Source of the DNA: Camelimonas fluminis
GTDB taxonomy: Bacteria; Pseudomonadota; Alphaproteobacteria; Rhizobiales; Beijerinckiaceae
DNA length: 64,000 nt
Reading direction: 5' to 3'
Assembly (NCBI RefSeq): GCF_014656355.1
Contig: NZ_BNCG01000001.1
Span: forward strand, 62,001 to 126,000
Below are positions 62,250 through 64,000 of the stretch, piece after piece. The notes under the pieces are model-generated. The model saw nothing but the letters and a program-made list of their open reading frames with translations, did not search any database and was not told where the DNA came from. A program made the translations under genes and the position numbers. The number at the start of each line of letters is the position of its first letter. The stretch's first letter is position 1.

Positions 62250-64000
62250 GTATTCGGGGCCTCCGTCATGGCTCCGTTATTGGCCCCGGCAGGCTGCGTG
62301 TCCAGGGATTTGCGGAAGCTCAGGGCATAGAGCGCCGGCAGGAACAGCAGCGTCAGGAAGGTGGCGACGAACAGGCCGCCCATGATCGTCGTCGCCATCG
62401 GCCCCCAGAATGCCGAACGCGACAGCGGGATCATGGCGAGGATGGCCGCCAGCGCCGTGAGCACCACAGGCCGGGCGCGGCGCACCGTGGCCTCGATGAT
62501 GCCCTGGCGCCGGGTCGCGCCATGGGCGACGTCGGTCTCGATCTGATCCACCAGGATCACCGTGTTGCGCATGATCATGCCGGCCAGCGCGATGAGGCCG
62601 AGCAGCGCCACGAAGCCGAACGGCTGCCGGAACAGCAACAGGCCGAGCGTGGCGCCGATGATGCCCAGCGGCGCGGTCATGAAGGTCAGCGCCAGGCGCG
62701 AGAAGCTCTGCAACTGCACCATCAGCAGGGTGAGCATGATGATGACCATCAACGGCAGCAGACCAACCAGCGAGGCGTTGCCCTTCTGCGATTCCTCAAT
62801 GGCGCCGCCCATCTCGATGCGGTAGGCCGGCGGCATGGCGTCGCTGATCGCCTTCAGTTGCGGCCAGATCTGCATGGTCACGTCCGGAGCCTGGACGCCG
62901 TCGACGATGTCGGCGCGCACGGTCATCACCATGTCGCGGTTGCGCCGCCACATGATCGGCTCCTCATGCAGATATTCCAGCCGGGCGACCTGGGCGAGCG
63001 GCACGGAGGCGCCGCCGCGGGTCATCACCGAGAGGTCGGCGATCTTGCCGAGATCGAGACGCTCCGAGGGGAGGGTGCGGGCCACCACGTCGACCTTCTC
63101 GACGCCATCGCGCACCGTGGTGACGGTCACGCCGGAGAGCAGCGTCTGCAGCGACTGCGACAGATCCTGCGGCGTCAGGCCGAGGGCGCGGGCGCGTTCC
63201 TGATCCACCACCAGCCGCACCGAGGGGCTCTGCTCGTTCCAGTCCAGATGCGGATCGATTACATTGCGGTTGGCGCGCATGACGTCGCGCACCTGATTGG
63301 CGTAGTCGCGCACCTTGCCGGTATCCGGGCCAATGACGCGAAACTGCACGGGGAAGCCGACGGGGGGGCCGAAGTTGAAGCGGTCGACGCGCACCCGGGC
63401 CTGGGCGAGGGCGCCGTCGGCAATCGCCTTGTCGAGCCGCGCCTTGACGCGCTCGCGCTCCTCCACCCCTTTGGTCAGGATGACGATTTCCGCGAAAGCT
63501 TCGTTCGGGAGCTGCGGGTTGAGGCCCAGCCAGAAGCGCGGGCTGCCCTGGCCGACATAGGTGGTGTAAGTGGCGATGTCCCTGTCGTTGTGCAGCAGCT
63601 TTTCCGCCTGCTGCGCCGTCGCCGTGGTGGCGCCCATGCCGGTGCCCTCCGGCATGCGCATCTGCAGGAACAGCTCCGGACGCTCCGACAGCGGGAAGAA
63701 CTGCTGCTCCACCCTGGTGAAGCCGACAAGGGCGAGCACGAACACGCCGGCCGTGGCGGCGACGACGACCAGACGGTGGTTGACGCACCAGGTGATCACG
63801 GCGCGCAGGCCGCGATAGAGCCGCGTCTGGTAGATGGCGTTGGGGTCGTGGTGGCCCTTGCTCATCTGCGGCAGCAGCTTCACGCCGAGATAGGGCGTGA
63901 AGATCACCGCCACGAACCATGAGGCGACGAGGGCGATCGCCACCACCCAGAAAATGCCGCCGGCGTATTCGCCCGTGGCCGAATTGTTGAAGCCGATCGG
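62246..64000 (-). CDS. RND efflux transporter, AcrB/MexB-like inner-membrane subunit (C-terminal part; runs off the right edge)
   Basis: 585 codons are present; the 5' part lies beyond the window. Reading runs open to base 64000 (IGFNNSATGEYAGGIFW), so a start near 63946 is only apparent. Membrane helices include VAIALVASWFVAVIFTPYLGVKLLP and the ALTFMTAPLGIIGATLGLLLF / ALLGLIALAGMIMRNTVILVDQIE block typical of RND motif C. The large periplasmic loop (FFPLSERPELFLQMRMPEGTG; ADLVV-type subdomains) is between. It exports toxic compounds with proton exchange. The TetR gene follows with a 4-bp overlap. Confidence 0.95.
   Translation of the reverse strand, partial: PIGFNNSATGEYAGGIFWVVAIALVASWFVAVIFTPYLGVKLLPQMSKGHHDPNAIYQTRLYRGLRAVITWCVNHRLVVVAATAGVFVLALVGFTRVEQQFFPLSERPELFLQMRMPEGTGMGATTATAQQAEKLLHNDRDIATYTTYVGQGSPRFWLGLNPQLPNEAFAEIVILTKGVEERERVKARLDKAIADGALAQARVRVDRFNFGPPVGFPVQFRVIGPDTGKVRDYANQVRDVMRANRNVIDPHLDWNEQSPSVRLVVDQERARALGLTPQDLSQSLQTLLSGVTVTTVRDGVEKVDVVARTLPSERLDLGKIADLSVMTRGGASVPLAQVARLEYLHEEPIMWRRNRDMVMTVRADIVDGVQAPDVTMQIWPQLKAISDAMPPAYRIEMGGAIEESQKGNASLVGLLPLMVIIMLTLLMVQLQSFSRLALTFMTAPLGIIGATLGLLLFRQPFGFVALLGLIALAGMIMRNTVILVDQIETDVAHGATRRQGIIEATVRRARPVVLTALAAILAMIPLSRSAFWGPMATTIMGGLFVATFLTLLFLPALYALSFRKSLDTQPAGANNGAMTEAPNT

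Overview
The window is high-GC DNA (clearly above 60% by eye) with gene content typical of Alphaproteobacteria. An order such as Hyphomicrobiales (Rhizobiales) is the best guess. The pointers are a bcsS/bcsA/bcsB/bcsZ cellulose locus without a bcsC gene, an exact CtrA-type box, a Zur-like box, and dispersed double-palindrome intergenic repeats of the kind known from rhizobia. Genus cannot be decided from the sequence alone.

Layout. (1) 1-10.8 kb is mostly housekeeping: the start of an ABC substrate-binding protein, typA/bipA, argG, divergent pncB, a methyltransferase, prfC, a Uup-type ABC-F ATPase and an unrecognised gene. (2) 10.8-13.7 kb holds a zinc/manganese-type periplasmic binding protein with a Zur-box-like palindrome upstream, a MarR regulator and a tandem universal stress protein. 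(3) 13.8-25.7 kb holds a glutathione-linked group (crotonase, nu-type GST, kappa-type isomerase, quinone oxidoreductase), an FMN reductase overlapping a ROK sugar kinase with a 15-bp minisatellite in its 5' end, an acyl-CoA ligase, a class D beta-lactamase, and a TetR regulator divergent from an SDR dehydrogenase plus two tandem PaaG-like crotonases. (4) 25.7-36 kb is a leftward catabolic run (VOC protein, acyl-CoA dehydrogenase, orphan substrate-binding protein, acyl-CoA synthetase, feruloyl-CoA-synthase-type ligase), with a rightward acyl-CoA ligase plus nitronate-monooxygenase-type flavoprotein beside it. (5) 36-45 kb holds ferredoxin-NADP reductase, an FUSC-type membrane protein and a complete branched-chain-amino-acid-type ABC transporter whose two permeases are fused. 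(6) 45-47 kb holds a cold-shock protein and an IF-1 with an unusual tail, separated by a 1.1-kb stretch without a convincing gene. (7) 47-58.4 kb is the cellulose locus: bcsS, then bcsA-bcsB-bcsZ and a TPR protein all joined by 4-bp stop/start overlaps, then a double-palindrome repeat pair and a proline/arginine-rich secreted protein. (8) 58.7-64 kb holds a GntR regulator, a second acyl-CoA dehydrogenase, a GST, and a TetR regulator translationally coupled to an RND efflux pump that runs off the window.

How it fits together. Much of the accessory content concerns CoA-thioester catabolism of aromatic or fatty acids: four adenylating ligases, two acyl-CoA dehydrogenases, three crotonases, one SDR and one flavoprotein. 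It is fed by LivK-type uptake and controlled by local TetR/GntR/MarR regulators. The cellulose locus is the most coherent system. It looks like a type III bcs operon (TPR protein in place of BcsC), and a possible CtrA input suggests cell-cycle control of exopolysaccharide. No CRISPR array, prophage, transposase, rRNA or tRNA gene was recognised. Starts were chosen by ribosome-binding sites and family lengths; where the choice is weak, the entry says so.
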